A stretch of 64,000 nt of DNA from Parietaria judaica (Eukaryota; Streptophyta; Magnoliopsida; Rosales; Urticaceae): NCBI GenBank assembly GCA_954871525.1, contig OX940864.1:23988001-24052000 (forward strand), written 5' to 3'. The translations under genes and the position numbers were made by a program. Shown here piece by piece: positions 1 through 11,439 of the stretch; position 1 is the first letter of the stretch, and each line of letters opens with the position of its first letter. The notes beneath the pieces are model-generated. The model had not been told where the DNA came from and did no database searches. It saw only the letters and a program-made list of their open reading frames with translations.

Positions 1-1335
1 TTTAAAATCAAAATGGAAAATTACAGTTTATACGATTTGTTTTCAAAAATTATTTTATGGAAAATCAACGATACAACATATTGACGTGTATTGACAAAGT
101 TAATTTTTCTTAAAAATAAGAACATTTACTTGTTTTACAGAAAAACTATATTAAAAGTGTATTAACTAAGTTAATTTTTTTAATAATAAAAAATCGTGAT
201 TAAAAATTTTAACAAAAATTATACGCGTGGTTGAATTTATACGCTAGTTTTGATTTTCAAAAATTAAAATTTTAAAAATAAAAATGGAACCAATAAATTT
301 GACTAATCACGTATCAATTTGATAACTAATTACCTATTATTATGCATATTATTCAAATTCGTTTTTAATTATTCATTTTTAATTTACTAGGTTCCTTAGC
401 AGGCTTTTAATACAATCTAACATCTAACAAAAACCGTGAATTAACCACCTTAATACACGTTAATATATAACAAAAAACCTAATAACTAACAAAAACGTTA
501 ATTAACCACATTAATACAATCTAATATGTAAAAAAAAACGTGAACCAACCACGTTACTACAATCTAAAATCTGCATATCAACCAACCATTTAACAGTTAT
601 ATAAGAGGTTCATATTGAAAGAAAAAATAACATTGATTTTTAAAGTGACGATGAATATCATGTGATGAAAAACTCGTACAACCCAAATATCTATTTTATA
701 ACAACCACAATTGGAACATTATTCGATCCCGATGCTGTTTCTGAACTCGAATTAGCCGCCGTTTCCACTATCGTCGCTGCCATTTCCATTGTCAGTTCCA
801 CAGTCGTTTGCTTCTTCGCACTTGATCTCGTCATCCTCATTATATCTAACATAAAAGTGAATTATCCATATTAATACAACATAATAGCTAACATTAAAAT
901 AACCTAATATCTAACAAAAACGTGTATTAACCACATTAATACAACCTAATATCTAACAAAAACGTGAATTAACCACATTAATACAATCTAACAAACACCG
1001 TGAATTAACCACATTAATACAAAATCCAAATATATATAGATGAGAGTATAATTTTTGTTATCAAATATCTAACAAATATATATCAACCACGCATATAATT
1101 TTTGTTAAAATTTTTAATCACGATTTTTTATTTTTAAACAAATTAACTTAGTTAATTCATGTTAATATAGTTTTTCTGTAAAACAAGTAAATGTTCTTAT
1201 TTTTAGGAAAAATTAACTTTTTTAATACACGTTAATATGTTGTATCGTTGATTTTCCATAAAATAATTTTTGAAAACAAATCCTATAAACTCTAATTTTC
1301 CATTTTGATTTTTGAAAATTTTAATTTTTAAAAAA
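1..1335. mobile_element. Foldback/MITE-like element with ~235-bp terminal inverted repeats
   Basis: Bases 1-235 read as the near-perfect reverse complement of about 1088-1325; for example both arms contain the block around TTACTTGTTTTACAG and end in GCGTGGTTGA. The left arm is cut by the window start, so the true left end is not visible. The interior (about 410-1020) holds degenerate repeats of roughly 50 bp built on AACCACATTAATACAA and CTAATATCTAAC. A 70-codon ORF at 662-874 has no recognisable domain and I do not treat it as a gene. The layout (long inverted arms, repetitive non-coding middle, no transposase) fits a non-autonomous MULE or foldback element. Confidence 0.75.
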
Positions 1336-2167
1336 TAAATAGTGATTAGCTGTAATTAGGCACGATTAATTAATTACGAAAATAATAATAATACTAATAA
1401 TAGGTTAATTAAAAGGGTATTATAGGTATAAAATCTGTTATTAAATAGCCACATCATCAATTTGGCTATTTTGCAAAGAAAAAAGAAAGGTTGGCTATTT
1501 GGTTAATTAAACGTTTAAATTTGGCTATTTAGCTAGATAACCCTAGATTTTTAACCTTTTCATTTAATTATAACAAAATAATCCTATTAATACTAATTAC
1601 TTACAATAATACCTATTCTATTATAATTTCTTATTTATTAAAATTATTTACGAATTAATTATTTTACACATGTATATAATTATTTGTTTAAATCACAATT
1701 ATAGATTCTAAAAATCATTAAATACCAAATAATTTACTCATTTACTAATTATATATATACTAATTAATATATATTAAAAAGTTTTAATTGATGTCGTTAT
1801 ATGAAGATGGATAATTAGTAAAACTAGTAAAAACACAATAATTCATACGTGATTATAATTGATAACTGAATTACTAATAGTTAGAGTTTTGTTGGGTACT
1901 AAGCATTTTATATTTTATATATCTTGTAATATTTTTATATACTTTCAAAAAATTCGACCAAATGTCGAACCGAGTAAAACTTCAACTCTTACAACTTAGT
2001 GATATTCAATTTTTTGGTTCTCAAGAAATTCAAGGATTTTTTCTGCCGGCAACCGAGAAAGGAACACAAACTATTCCTTTCTCGTTTATATTCCTTATAA
2101 AACACATGGATCTCATTTATTAACAACATTATGATAAGCATAAAAACATTGCGACCCAAGCAAACAC
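1336..2167. other. AT-rich intergenic DNA
   Basis: No gene seen. At about 2054-2084 there is an 11-base perfect stem (CGAGAAAGGAA paired with TTCCTTTCTCG around a 9-base loop). It lies 3' of the S1-type gene on the minus strand and could be part of its 3' untranslated region. Confidence 0.5.
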
Positions 2168-2581
2168 TTAAATACTCTTACATGACCACCCTTTAAAATC
2201 TAAGTAAACGCACGCTTTGTCTTCTTGTACTTTCCAGTCGCATGAGGGTACGCAGTTAGGAACTTGTGATCGCGCATCGTAGATGACCAACCAGTGATCG
2301 GTATCGTTCGCCTTAAAATGAAAATTACAGAAGAAAAGTGTGGTGGCGAATACATTATTTTTGAAATGAAATTGATATGTCTCTCCCACGTTCAAATAGT
2401 GGGCCCTCAAATCATCATCTTTAGATTTACAATGAACTTGAAATGGACATTCAGAACAATCCACCTTGTTTGTGATCTTCACTGTCCTTTTTGGAAAGAC
2501 TTGGCGGAAGGTGTCTCCTTTGCAGCAAAAACTCGTCAAATGCAGGACAACAAAAAGGACAATGAAATGGGAGAACTTCAT
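2168..2581 (-). CDS. Plant self-incompatibility S1-type secreted protein (S-protein homologue)
   Basis: Single-exon, 137 aa, which is typical for the S1/SPH family (small secreted beta-sandwich proteins; the poppy founder is a pistil self-incompatibility determinant, most homologues are of unknown role). Residues 1-22 form a hydrophobic signal peptide ending near CCKG. The mature part carries the family pattern: a VKITN strand, then VHCKSKDDDL (49-58), the YQFHFKNNVF strand, TLFFCNFHF (81-89) and a C-terminal VYLDFKGW. Conserved cysteines include C51, C85, C110, C114, C124 and C134. An NDT glycosylation sequon lies at N92. No stops or frameshifts. It stands alone, with AT-rich DNA on both sides. 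Function beyond secretion is not shown by the sequence. Confidence 0.9.
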   Translation of the reverse strand: MKFSHFIVLFVVLHLTSFCCKGDTFRQVFPKRTVKITNKVDCSECPFQVHCKSKDDDLRAHYLNVGETYQFHFKNNVFATTLFFCNFHFKANDTDHWLVIYDARSQVPNCVPSCDWKVQEDKACVYLDFKGWSCKSI

Positions 2582-2599
2582 TTCTTTTTTATCTCTAGT

Positions 2600-3249
2600 T
2601 GTTTGTGATTGTGTTTTATATCATACTCCGTGTTTTAAAATGTTTACATGACGAGAAGCCATTAATATGACATGCACGAACAATTAATGTTAGAAGTAAC
2701 AATCAAACCCCATATTCTATACATTTATTGAAATAAGTCAATAGTTACATTAAGTAACAAAAATAAATGCACCACATTAATAGCCCATAATCCCAAAATT
2801 TATTGAATTAAGTCAATAATATCATTAATTAATCAAAATAAATGCACAATATTAGTATTAATTATATTAGAGTAACCTTTATAAATATGCTAGATTACGA
2901 CTCATATTTATTATTTAAAATACATTTATTTATAGTAATTAATTTAAGTATTACCGATTAAACATTCAATTCTATACTTATTTCTTGAAATATTATTTTT
3001 GCATTAAATGTTTACATATTTATTTGCATATTTATGCAAACATATATATTTTTACAAAAATTGGTCTTCTTACACTAATTAAGTTAAGAGATTTACTATT
3101 TATATATATACTATGTTGTGGTTATTTTAATGTGTTGCTTAAGGCTAATAAACCATAATTAATAGTTAAGAGTTATGGAATGCCATTAAATTGGTTTTGA
3201 AATTAATATCGGGTTATTAATGCCATTAAGTCATGTTCGATAACGTCAA
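2600..3249. other. AT-rich intergenic DNA upstream of the S1-type gene
   Basis: This is the 5' side of the minus-strand S1-type gene. I see no further gene or element and no promoter box that I would defend. Confidence 0.4.
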
Positions 3250-3765
3250 ATTCACATCGGTTGTCTCAATGACCTCCAGATTCGCATCAATCGTCTAAAC
3301 CGTATTGGGCTTTGTATCAGTCGCCTCAACGACATCGAAATTTTCATTGGTCGTCTCAACAACCTCCAACTTCGCATTGGTCGACCCCAAGATTTGCATC
3401 GATTGCCCCAACGACTTTGATATTAACATTGGTCGTCTCAACGACCTCCAAGTTTGCATCGGTCGTCTCGATGACCTCCAGCTTCGCATCGGTCGCTTCG
3501 ACGACCTCAAGATTTGCGTCGGTCTCCTCAGCGATGTACGGATTTGCATTGGTCATCTCAAAAACCTCAAACGTTGCGTTGGTCACCTCAACGACGATCA
3601 TATTTGCATCGGTCGTCCCAATGACGTTAAGCTTCGCATCGGTCTTCTCAACGACCTCAAGGTTTGCATTGGTCGTCTCAGCGACCTCGAGCTTTAAATC
3701 ATTCACCTCAAAGGCCTCGAGTTACACCCCAATCACCTGAAAGACCTCGAGTTTCATCTCGGTCG
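3250..3765. repeat. 30-bp minisatellite array
   Basis: About 17 imperfect copies of a 30-bp unit built on GGTCGTCTCAACGACCTCCA followed by a GTTTGCATC-like tail. Because the period is a multiple of three, long spurious ORFs appear in several frames on both strands. They are repeat artefacts, not proteins. Confidence 0.85.
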
Positions 3766-3889
3766 CATTATAGATGGTCAAAATTGGAACCACGAAGGTG
3801 ACATCGAAGGCTAAAAAACAAAGTTAGTAAACAAAACTGACGATCAAAGTCTGAACTAAAAGAAGACGGTCGAAGCGCAAAAACTGAGA

Positions 3890-5740
3890 AAATGCCAGAT
3901 GTTAATCCCATTGACTCAGGCAAATAAGACCAAGATAGGCTGGATATTGATCCCAACGACTCGGGCAAACAGACTGAGAAATGTCGAATCTTAATCCCGC
4001 CAACTCAGCAACAAAGAATGAAATAGGCCAGATCTAAATCCCGCCGATTCAAGCACATAAATTGAGAAACACCGAATAACATATCTTTGACATATGTTCG
4101 AAACTTTAAGACGCTTAGGCGCGAACATCGGCGAAAGACCAGAACCAGATTCTGGTATAAGTCCGGGATCGTAAGACGCTCAGGCACACACACCGGAAAA
4201 AGCTTGGGGGGGGGGGGGGTTGAGACGCTCAAGCGCGATCTTTGACTAAAGACCGAGTAACATATCTTCGGCATAAGTCCAAAACTATAAGAGGTTCAGG
4301 CACGAACATAGGTGAAAGACCAGAACCAGATTCTGGCATAAGTCTAGGATCGTAAGACGCTCAGGCGTAAACACCGGCAAAAGTTTAGGGGGTTGAGACG
4401 CGCAGAAGCAAATTCTGACTTAAGACCAAAAAACATATCTTCGGTATAAGTTCAAAACTGTAAGACGATCAAGCGCCGATATTGACGAAAAATCAGAACA
4501 AAATTCCGGCATAAAGTCCGAGATCGTAAGACGCTCAGGCACAAACACCGGCATAAGCTCGAGAGGTTGAGACGCTCAAGCGCGAACTCCGACTAAAGAC
4601 CAAATGAAATATCTTTGGCAAAAGACCAGAATCAGATTCTGGCATAAAGTCCGGGATCGTAAGACTCTTAGGCGCAAACACCGACAGAAGCTCAGAGGAT
4701 GAAGATGCTCAGGCGCGAACACCAACTAAAGACCGAATGACATATCTTCGGCAACAAAGTCGAGAAAGGATGGATCTTAACCCCGCCGACTCAGGAAATA
4801 AAGTCCGAGAAAAGCCGGATCTCAATCTCGCCGACTAAGGTAACAAAGTCCGAGAAGGCCAGATCTCAATCCCTCTGACTCAAGCACAAAGACCGAGAAA
4901 GACCGGATTTTAATCATGCCGACTTAAGCACAAAGATCGAGAAATGCCATATCTCAACCTCGCCGAGTCAGGCAACAAAGTCCGAGAAAGGCCAGATCTC
5001 AATCCTGTCGACTCAGGCATAATGACCGAGAAAGGCCGAATTTCAATTCCGTCGACTCAGGCACAAAGCCAAGAAATGCCAGATCTCAATCTTGCCAACT
5101 TATGCAATAAAGTCCGAGAAAGGCCGGATATCAATACCGCCGACTCAGGTAACAAAGTCCGAGAAATGTCGAATCCCAATCCCGCCGACTAGGCACAAAA
5201 ACCGAGAAAGGCCGGATCTTAATCACGCTGACTCAGGTACAAACTCTAAGAAAGGCCAAATCTTAATTATGTCGACTCAGACACAAAGCCGAGAAAGGCC
5301 AGATCTCAATCCCGTCTACTAAGGCACAAAGCCAAGAAAGACCTGATCTCAAGCCTGCTGACTTAGGCAACAAAGTCCGAGAAAGGCCAAATCTCAATCC
5401 CACCGACTCGGGCAAAGAGACTGAGAAATATTGGATTTTAAGCCCACCGACTCAGGCAACAAAGTCCGAGAAAAGTCGGATCTCAATCTCGCTTACTCAG
5501 ACAACAAAGTTCGAGAAAAGCCGAATCTCAATCGCGCTGACTCAGGCAACAAAGTTCGAGAAAGGCTGGATCTCAATATTTCTTACTCAGGGCATAAATC
5601 CAAAAAGACCGAATCTCAATCCCACCGACTCAGGCAAAAAAGCCGAGAAATGTCGGATCTCAACCCTGCCGACTCAGGAAACAAAGTCCGAGAAAAGGCC
5701 GGATATAAATCCCACCGACTCGGGCAAACAGAATGAGAAA
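3890..5740 (+). repeat. 45-bp tandem repeat array with an interposed ~130-180-bp repeat block
   Basis: From about 4750 to 5740 a 45-bp unit repeats roughly 20 times (core ACAAAGTCCGAGAAAGGCC, then AGATCTCAATCCCGCCGACTC). A few units also lie at 3890-4030. Between them, 4080-4740 holds a longer unit whose landmark AGATTCTGG recurs at intervals of about 130-180 bp. A run of G's sits near 4205-4219. The same 45-bp unit appears inverted at about 14895-14990 inside the non-autonomous gypsy-like element, so the array probably descends from that family. ORFs reading the array (peptide RISIPPTQ) are artefacts. Confidence 0.8.
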
Positions 5741-5820
5741 TGGCATCATGCAACGTTGAAAAGTTGCGGTAAACAAAATGAGAAATGGCATCATGCAACG
5801 TTGAAAAGTTGCGGGTATGA
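5730..5820. repeat. Two tandem ~45-bp copies at the Athila/minisatellite junction
   Basis: The stretch GAGAAATGGCATCATGCAAC plus GTTGAAAAGTTGCGG occurs twice in a row. It marks where the minisatellite block meets the truncated reverse transcriptase. Confidence 0.8.
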
Positions 5821-5829
5821 GTTCCAAAA

Positions 5830-6482
5830 AGACACGTGAAAGTCGTTTTGTGTTGGTCGTTAGGGGCTATTGCAATTTGAATATTGTAACTGGAATATCT
5901 ATCGAGGAAACAATAGAACTCTTTCCCTGCCAATCGATCGAGCATTTGATCGATAAAACTAAGAGGAAATGATCCTTTCTCGTGGCCTTATTTTGTCGTC
6001 GATAATCCATACAAATCCTCCATCCTGTTACCGTTCTTATAAAAATTAACTCGTCTTTTTTGTTCTTTATCACCGTTATACCACCCTTCTTTGGAACGCA
6101 TTGAACGGGACTAACCCATGCACTATCGGAGATCGGGTAGATAATACTGGCGTCAAGCCACTTAATTATTTTCTTTTTCACGACCTCTTTCATTATTGGA
6201 TAAGTCGACGTTGTCCTTCAATATAATTCCCACAACTCTCTTCCAATAGAATCTTGTGCATACAAAGTGCTGGGCTAATTCCATTAATATCCACAATACT
6301 CCACCCAATGCCCTTTTTGAATCTTCTTAGAACTTCCAACAACTTTTTCTCTTGCTCATGAGTAAGCTCGGAAGATACAATAACCGGAAGGCTATCATTT
6401 CCCCCCAAATATGCGTAGTGAGGATGAGGCGGTAATGGCTTTAACTCTACTTGTGGTGTTTCCTCAATGGATGGTTTCGGGG
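5830..6482 (-). pseudogene. Athila pol fragment: linker and N-terminal reverse transcriptase
   Basis: Reading leftward from the solo LTR, the sequence gives the Athila linker (ELKPLPPHPHYAYLGG), then SPALCMHKILLEE, then RT motifs SWVSPVQCVPKKGG-like and WRICMDYRRQNKATRKDHF, and after a frameshift MLDRLAGKEFYCFLD and TTFTC. The reading ends before the YVDD catalytic motif. At least two frameshifts are needed to read it through. It is a decayed fragment. Confidence 0.85.
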
Positions 6483-6485
6483 ACT

Positions 6486-8684
6486 TGGAATCGATATCGC
6501 TCTGCTACCGATTCCCGGTCGTATCTGCGGATCTAGACCGAAAACAGTCATCGGCTACCCATGAGAAATTGTAATTATTGATTAAGTCACACGGTTTGAC
6601 CTATAATTTTTTTTTACTGAGTTAGAGTCCCATACCAATAACCCTGTCAAACCTTCTATTTCAAAATCAATTTACAATTAATTTTCCCGATCGTGATGAA
6701 TTAATTATTCTAATTTATTTAACCCGTTCTTGATTTTAATTCTGAGCCATGAGTATTAATAAATAATTCTTAATCAATAACCTCAAAACTGTGTACCTTT
6801 TTCTTGTAGTTTCTGACATGGGTCTTGATTCTTTGAAAAACTTTCTGACTCCGTTCTTCAAGCCTTTCTGCGATTTCTGTGAAGAAGATGCTTCCAGAAG
6901 TCGTCCGATGTATTCTTTAGGACTACGTCGCCATGAAGTGTTGGGTCCCACTGGATAAAACCCTAAGCCCTAAATTCGAAAATTCCCTGAGAGAAGCTCA
7001 GAGAAATTCGCAGAAACTGAAGAGAGAGAGAATTCGATTTCTCTGAAGAGAGAATTGTGTGGTGTGTGTTTTGTGGTTTCTGGGATTCCCTATTTATAGG
7101 GAAATGCCCAACGACTTTAGAGAAAATCTCTCAACTAATTATGAAAGATTTAATCTAACCATTTGGAGATATTCACTCAAATATTTGATTAGATCAAATA
7201 AAGAATAAATCCAATTTAAATCTTTTCTGAAAAAACCCTAAAAGATTTAATAAACCAAATCTTTTATTTTCTTACGATTTATAATTATTAAAATCGAATT
7301 TCATATATATATATATATATATAATTGATTTTAAATATTATCTTCATTAAATATTTCTGGTATAAATACCAATATTTAATTTCTCTAATTTTTTATTTAA
7401 ATAACAGTGTCATTTTTAGTCTAGGACCAAAAATTGTTATTATCATAAATCTCAAACCGTCTGTCAGATTGACACGATTCAAAAAGATAACTGTACCAGA
7501 ATTTTATTTCTCACAACCCTAGGGATGTCTTAGGATTAAATTCAATCATCTTTTGCAGTTTCACTGGCATACCAAACTTTGGTACTTTTACCACTATTTA
7601 GGGTAATCAGTAATTCGTAATAATAATAATCACGAACCGAGTCTGATTGGAGTATCCATTAAAATGAAACATTTGAATATGTTTGCAATGTCATCCTTTA
7701 TGGAGCTACAAAGGGGACTAATGGACGTACACATTCGAGCTACGGTAAAAGCGTAGACTTTTACCAACCTCGATTATATTCCACTATAGCTCTCGGCTGA
7801 ACTCTCAAGTGTGTATGATAATTATCTTCATGAACACATGTGTCCATTGATTCCATCAGATATCTGGTGTGCTAGGTTTTCGTGTTATTATGATATTCAT
7901 CAAAAGGGTGATATTTACCGTTCTGCCCTTTTTGATGACACTATCTTATTCTTATGACTCTTACAAACTAGTCACTCATAAGATGATGAATCTAATGAGC
8001 TGATCATGAGTACTTATTTGTTTCCATGAATCACAAAAAGAATATCATAAATATATTGTCCATATCTGCTGTTGTGCAACTTATCCGGTCAACCGTCTAA
8101 TCCCAAAATAAAAGTATTAGGAGTACCAAGTTGTACTATGTAACGATTAAATCAAAGATTATATAAGTTGAACCATACAAGTCCACAATGCTCAGAACAT
8201 CACCCTAATTCCATCTGATCATCTAAGCTACCCTATCGTACTATCATCAGTGACGGACTTATTTGATGATTTCGGATGTGAGTCCAGTCCGTCTAATATG
8301 AAGACACTTCTTACTTGATAATATTTAACAGTGCACAGACTACACTATGATCCGGTAATAGATCATCACCTATATGTGATTAAGTTCATAAATGGTCGTT
8401 CACGCCTTAGAAATTCCCATTTCTAATCTAGACCATGGACCATTTTAAGTTCTTTATTCGTGAAAGTCAAACCTCGTCACAATAAACTACTTGTGATGAC
8501 TAAGCACGATAGCAACGTTAAAGAACTATGGATCAAACATTTAATTAATATTATCTATGTATAATCCGAAGGTAACTATATAAGATAACTTTAATAAGTA
8601 TTATTCATTCTAGGCAAATGACCATAATCTTATGTGAGCGGGATTAGCATATGAATAGAGGGCATATATAAAATATGTCTAACA
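6486..8684 (-). mobile_element. Solo LTR (about 2.2 kb) inserted in the Athila remnant
   Basis: The minus-strand start reads TGTTAGACATATTTTATATA. The flanking pentamer ACTTG occurs at 8685-8689 and at 6483-6487, which fits a 5-bp target duplication; the left terminus has lost a few bases. On the minus strand a TATA box (CCTATAAATAGGG) lies near 7092, giving a long U3 and a ~600-bp R-U5. The LTR at 29600-36625 has the same internal landmarks (GGTACTTTTACCAC-like, CCACTATAG, ATGAAGACACTTC), so both belong to one family. No internal coding region is present. Confidence 0.7.
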
Positions 8685-8689
8685 ACTTG

Positions 8690-9110
8690 GGCTTCATCAT
8701 CGTCACTTGTATCGTCAAGCCCGTCCGGTAATGCTTCGAGTTCGTTTTGGCCGAATTGCTTTTGAACGACTTTGGCCACCAACTCGTCCACGATATCAAC
8801 CGAAGAACATTCTTCAATTTCATCGGGTTAGTTAAGAGCATTTAATACATTGAAAGTGATCTTCTCATCATCTAATCTCATGGTTAATTCACCTTTTTGC
8901 ACATCAATGAGAGTTCGGCCGGTTACAAGGAATGGTCTCCCAAGAATAATAGGAACTTCTTGATCAGCTTCAAAGTCCAATACTATAAAGTCGGCCGGAA
9001 ATATGAATTTTTTGACCTTTACCAAGACATCCTCGACCTTTCCCTCCGAATGAGCTATAGAACGGTCGGCTTGTAATGTGATGGTAGTAGGTTAGGCTTC
9101 TCCAATGCCT
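8690..9110 (-). pseudogene. Athila aspartic protease region
   Basis: The minus strand reads KKFIFPADFIVLDFEADQEV, then IILGRPFLVTGRTLID and VQKGELTMR, the conserved tail of the Athila protease domain. It is followed leftward by a degenerate acidic linker that runs into the solo LTR. In-frame stops are present. It is continuous with the pol fragment on the other side of the LTR. Confidence 0.8.
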
Positions 9111-9499
9111 AACTTCTTGAAAACCAAAGCGGGCATGAAATTGATACTTGTGCCAAGATCACAAAGGGCACGCCCAAAGAAAGAGTTCCTGATAGTACAC
9201 AGAATGGTGAAACTTCCTGGGTCCTTCAACTTTGGTGGGAGTTAGATTCTAAATAAAGCGCTGCAATCCTCCATTAACGCTACAATTTCGAATTCTCCAA
9301 GCCTTCTCTTTATAGACAAGATTCCCTTCAAGAACTTAGCGTAGCTTGGCATTTTCTCTAAAGCTTCCACCAATGTAATGTGTATGTGGAGTTGCTTGAG
9401 TACATCTAGGAATTTCCTGAACTGTTGATCCTTTTGTTGCTTCTGTAGCCTTTGCGGAAAAGGGTGGTGGTTGATTTAACATTTTTCTTGTTCCAAGGT

Positions 9500-11430
9500 T
9501 TTCGACGGAAGGAAACTACAGAATTTCAGTTGCATTTTGTCGGCTCTGAAGCTAAATTTTTCTGAACTTCGTTCTCTTTATTTACTCGACTTGAAATTTC
9601 CTCCACCGCACCCTGGATTAAAGTGGGCTCGGCTTGTTTCTTAGCTTTTTCTTGGGCATTTGGATCGAGCTCCACCTCTTTTCCATTTTGTTGGGTGAAA
9701 ATAATTTTGCATTGCTCTATTCCGCGTCTCGTTGGATCGTTGTTTTGAGACGGAAGAGAACCTTGCGATCTATTGGAGAGGGCGTTTGCAATTTTCCCCA
9801 ATTGAGTTTAAAGCGTTCTTAGAGCCGCATCTTGGTTTTGTTGCTTGGCCTTGGTTTCCGCCATGAATTCCTTTATCAAATTCACCATGGAACTCGTCGG
9901 AGCATTTTGTTGCGGTTGAAAACCCGAAGGAACAATTTGATTTGACCGTTGAAATTGGTTTGACCCGCTAGAAGTAGCTCATTGTTGGCTCCACGGGTTG
10001 TTACTGAATTGTCTCTCCCCTTGGTTGTAAGAGCATTGTTGAAAATTTTGATTTCTTCCCAATTGGTGAAAGTTCCCGACATAGAAAGTCGAGACGGGGT
10101 TGGAATTTTCCCTAATTGAGTTTAAAGCGTTCTTAGAGCCGCATCTTGGTTTTGTTGCTTGGCCTTGGTTTCCGCCATGAATTCCTTTATCAAATTCTCC
10201 ATGGAACTCGTCGGAGCATTTTGTTGCGGTTGAAAACCCGAAGGAACAATTTGATTTGACCGTTGAAATTGATTTGACCCGCTAGAAGTAGCTCATTGTT
10301 GGCTCCACGGGTTGTTACTGAATTGTCTCTCCCCTTGGTTGTAAGAGCATTGTTGAAAATTTTGATTTCTTCCCAATTGGTGAAAGTTCCCGACATAGAA
10401 AGTCGAGACGGGGTTGGATGGGCATTCTTCATAAGCGTGAGGCTCGCCGCAATAGACACAAGATACCTCTTGTGTTTCAAAGGTTTGTACCGCATTGACA
10501 CTCGGTCCGGGTTGCTCATCTTGCTCAATTGATGAAGAATTTTGGACATTTGAGCTTGATGCGTTGTAATGGTGTCAAACTCTAATTTCATGCCAACCTT
10601 CGGAGTGCTTAGCCTAGTAGTTGGCCATTGACTATGATTTCTAGCCATTTTCTCCAAGATTTCAAGCCCTGCATTGTAAGACTTTGTCACAAAGGCGCGT
10701 CCAGCCGTGGCATCCAAATTCGATCTCGTTTGAGCATTCAAACCATTGTAGAAAGTTTGCATTTGGATCCAATGGGGAAGCCCGTGATGAAGACATTGCC
10801 TAAAAAGCTCCTTAAAAATTTTTCAAACTTCATAAATGGACTCGCTATCATCTTGTTGGAAAGAGGTAATGTCATTCCTCAACTTGGACTTTTTTGTTTG
10901 TAGAAAATACTTCATGAGAAATATCTCGACCAATTCATTCCACGTTCACACTGAGCCCGGTTTCAAAGAGTTTAGCCATGCTCTTGCACTATCTCGTAGC
11001 GAATATGGAAAAAACTTGATTCTCAACGCTTCTTCGGGTACGCTTTGAATTCAGAAATTGTCACTCACATCCATGAAAACTCGAAGATGAAAATGAGGAT
11101 CATCGGTAGCTAACCCGCTAAATTGTCCCGCGGATTGCAACATTTGGAATATCACCGGCTTGAGTTCAAAGTGAGTGCCATGAATGGTAGGCCGAATAAT
11201 GTCCAGATTTAGCCCTTAAAGAACCGGGACCGAATAATCTTGTGTTGGAATGTCCAATTCATTCACGATTGGGGTTGTTGTAAACCCCCGTTCCCACCGG
11301 CTCTTTCTTCGGCCATAACTAAGTTCGGATCGCTCTTTGAGGCTCGAATTTTAGCCAAGAATGTGCGTTCTATCTCCGGATCAATAGGTAGCAATAAAGC
11401 TTTGTTTTTCTCCCGCATACAATTAGATTA
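9500..11430 (-). pseudogene. Athila gag remnant with an internal tandem duplication
   Basis: The minus strand encodes gag pieces: an N-terminus near 11430 (MREKNKALLLPIDPEIERTF), the core around 10760 (MQTFYNGLNAQTRSNLDATA, then NAGLEILEKMARNHSQWP) and a C-terminal part (MGKIANALSNRSQGSLPSQN). Many stops interrupt the N-terminal half. The C-terminal segment is duplicated in tandem (see 9791-10418). Confidence 0.8.
9791..10418. repeat. 314-bp tandem duplication inside the Athila gag
   Basis: Bases 9791-10104 and 10105-10418 are nearly identical; the word ATTGAGTTTAAAGCGTTCTT starts at 9801 and again at 10115. The duplication arose after the gag had integrated and is not a feature of the family. 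Confidence 0.85.
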
Positions 11431-11439
11431 ATCTGCCTA

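Larger units (their letters stand above)
5830..11430 (-). mobile_element. Athila-type Ty3/gypsy retrotransposon remnant
   Basis: Minus-strand gag, protease and partial reverse transcriptase in that order from right to left, all broken by stops and frameshifts. RNase H, integrase and both LTRs are absent; the 3' half ends at the minisatellite block near 5830. A solo LTR (6486-8684) separates the protease from the RT. The peptide wording matches the Athila lineage of plant gypsy elements. Clearly old and non-functional. Confidence 0.85.

Noticed and set aside
3295..3740. Overlapping ORFs of 84-142 codons on both strands
   Set aside because: The 30-bp repeat has no stops in several frames, so open frames are automatic. 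The peptides are pure repeats with no domain.
4944..5736. Open frames reading LNPADSGNKVRE-like repeats
   Set aside because: Artefact of the 45-bp unit (a multiple of three). No start context or domain.
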